Part shown: positions 52,776-54,257 of the stretch, one piece after another | Numbering within the stretch: position 1 is the first letter of the stretch | Layout of the letters: each line of letters starts with the position of its first letter | Assembly: GCA_015680685.1 (NCBI GenBank) | Contig: MNCI01025068.1 | Location: forward strand, 1 to 54,257 | Direction of reading: 5' to 3' | Length of the DNA: 54,257 bases | From: Gnetum montanum | Taxonomy: Eukaryota; Streptophyta; Gnetopsida; Gnetales; Gnetaceae | Notes under the pieces: model-generated | The model's input: only the letters and a program-made list of their open reading frames with translations | Databases searched by the model: none | What the model was told of the DNA's origin: nothing | Position numbers and translations under genes: made by a program

Positions 52776-54257
52776 TGAAACACCATAAAATTTCTTAACC
52801 CTCATGCTTCAGCAGAGTCTTGAAATTTGGGCAAGGACTTCCACAAGTGAAGCGTCATGATGGTTTAGCAGGAAAATGTAGGCATTGAGGATGGACTATC
52901 CAATCAGGCAAGTTTTCTATCTCCAAAGCTGACAAGCCTGTTAGACTCTCCAACATACCCAACTAGACAATTAATCCAGTTGACAGTCTACCTAGAGACC
53001 ATGCTAGGATTTGTCGAAAGTGTTCGGGATGAGAAAAACAGTTCAGCAAGTTTTCTAGTGAAGAAGTCTGCTATGCTATGCTACACTGTGTAGCATAGTA
53101 AGCCTTGAAAGATAATCACTCAAGTGTCCAAAGTGCAGGTTAACAAAATGGTTGCAAGATAAGTCAGGATCTAGACAGCCCAAGGTGCTATGCTATGCTA
53201 CACTTTGTAGCGTAGCACAGCATAACAAAGATAGAGTAGAAAGGCCCATCTTGCCAAGTGATTCCAACAAGAAAACGGCACTTTGGAAAGACTTTAGCCT
53301 CCAAAACTCCCTACCCCACTTAGCCCTCAGGCTGCGAGCAAAGCTTCTTCCTAGAAAATGGTGAATTAAGCAAGGAAGCATGGTATGTTGGCTGCTATGC
53401 TATGCTACGCTACATAGCATAGCATAGTGTAGCAATAATACAAAAATAACAATAGTGTGTCAAACATGAATTCAGCAAGTCCGAAGGCTTCCCAACATGA
53501 AGGAAAAAATTTGCAGTTGTTAGCATGACTAAGCCTTAGAAAAATGCTTTTCAACTCCTACATAAATTCTAGTCAAGACCAGTGGCTACGCTATGTAGCG
53601 TAGCACAACGTAGCAAGCAGCTACTTACGCTACGCCAATGTGCTCGATAGCATGAGTAATGCAACACTTGTACGGAAGCATCAACATGTCTTTGGGTAGC
53701 TCTAGAACTTGTTGGAAATGATCTTTCTCACTTTGGCATCTCCTTGGCGAAATCAGCAATTTTACTTCATTTTTGCATACCCCTAGTCAACTCCCAAAAA
53801 TTTTTTCTATGCTTGACCCTTCTTGTAAGAGTAGGGAAGACATAGTCCTCAAGCATAGACTCCATTTTTCTCACATTGTTAGCACACTGGATTTTGGCAC
53901 ATGCAGTCTCAGCAGTATAGTCACAGCGTAACAAAGTTCACATCCAACATTGCACACCTACACAGTATAGACATGTTAGCACCTCATGGGTTCTAGGATA
54001 CGTGGCATCCAAACCATGTTTCCCTCTTGCTCCTAGCCCTATAAATACCTCAGCAAACAACACTCAAAGGGTTGGCTTTTTTGCGTTGGATGTTTAGCTT
54101 TTTGGTTGGCTTTTTGGTGCAGTTGGCTTTTAAGTTGGCTTTCGGAGAGCATAGTTGAGCATAGTTGGAATTTTGAGCATTCTATTTACCTTTGAGTCCT
54201 TTGGTTGGCTCCAAACATATCCCTTTTTTGAGTCAAGCATTTTGGCATCGTAGCAAA
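52776..54257 (+). repeat. Element C 3' LTR, truncated by the window end
   Basis: Starts TGAAACACCATAAAATTT and matches 983-1505 plus 33933-34866. It is uninterrupted, so it shows the empty site of the A insertion near 53297-53301. About 0.4 kb of the LTR lies beyond the window. Confidence 0.95.
54040..54047 (+). promoter_or_regulatory. TATA box of the C 3' LTR
   Basis: TATAAATA in CCCTATAAATACCTC, the same as 34660-34667. Confidence 0.7.

Larger units (their letters stand above)
983..54257 (+). mobile_element. Element C: Ty3/gypsy Tat-like LTR retrotransposon, 3' end beyond window
   Basis: The outermost element. Its LTR starts at 983 (TGAAAAACCATAAAATTT) and again at 52776 (TGAAACACCATAAAATTT), and the following sequence matches over the rest of the window. 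Element A (1506-33927) interrupts the 5' LTR. The internal order is primer-binding region, gag-protease, antisense gene (40757-46924, minus), RT, two RNase H domains, integrase, 3' hairpin and LTR. It has the most stops and frameshifts of the three, which fits its being the host of the other insertions and so the oldest. The right target duplication cannot be tested because the 3' LTR runs off the window. Confidence 0.9.

Overview
The window is plant nuclear DNA made almost wholly of nested Ty3/gypsy LTR retrotransposons. No ordinary host gene was recognised. The pol genes carry a Ty3-type RNase H followed by a second RNase HI-like domain and an integrase without a chromodomain. That combination is typical of the Tat lineage of plants. 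Introns have plant-like GT-AG borders, and many broken codons are CAG to TAG or TGG to TGA/TAG, as expected from methylated plant DNA. The species cannot be named from this sequence.

Three elements are nested like Russian dolls. Element C (plus strand, oldest) starts at 983 and runs past the window end; its 5' LTR is split. Element A (plus strand, 1506-33927) sits inside that 5' LTR, with a 5-bp target duplication tccca/cccca. Element B (minus strand, 11495-29181) sits inside the RNase H region of A, flanked by GAGAA on both sides. A and B belong to one family. C is a diverged relative that shares the LTR start TGAAACACCATAAAATTT, the primer-binding region and the 3' hairpin.

Layout: 1-982 unassigned flank; 983-1505 C LTR part 1; 1506-2720 A LTR; 3412-7499 A gag-protease; 8024-9488 A antisense gene remnant; 9693-9990 30-bp repeats; 9988-11489 A RT and start of RNase H; 11495-29181 element B (reversed: LTR, 3' region, integrase, RNase H, RT, antisense gene, protease-gag, leader, LTR); 29187-31251 rest of A pol; 31255-32700 A 3' region; 32701-33927 A LTR; 33928-35282 C LTR part 2; 34891-36717 a 776-bp tandem repeat; 36791-40232 C gag-protease; 40757-46924 C antisense gene holding an 811-bp triplication; 47650-51076 C RT-RNase H-integrase; 51077-52775 C 3' region; 52776-54257 C 3' LTR, cut by the window end.

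The notable system is a spliced extra gene on the opposite strand to gag-pol, lying between protease and reverse transcriptase in all three elements. B and C keep about eight exons with matching intron positions and phases. Each has a TATA box upstream, and the protein is conserved although the surrounding DNA has diverged. Arrays of a short TTAAACT-containing motif flank the gene and recur after integrase. A conserved hairpin with compensatory base changes touches the 3' LTR of every copy. All copies in the window are inactive because of stops, frameshifts and deletions. Single N bases occur at 42071 and 48814.
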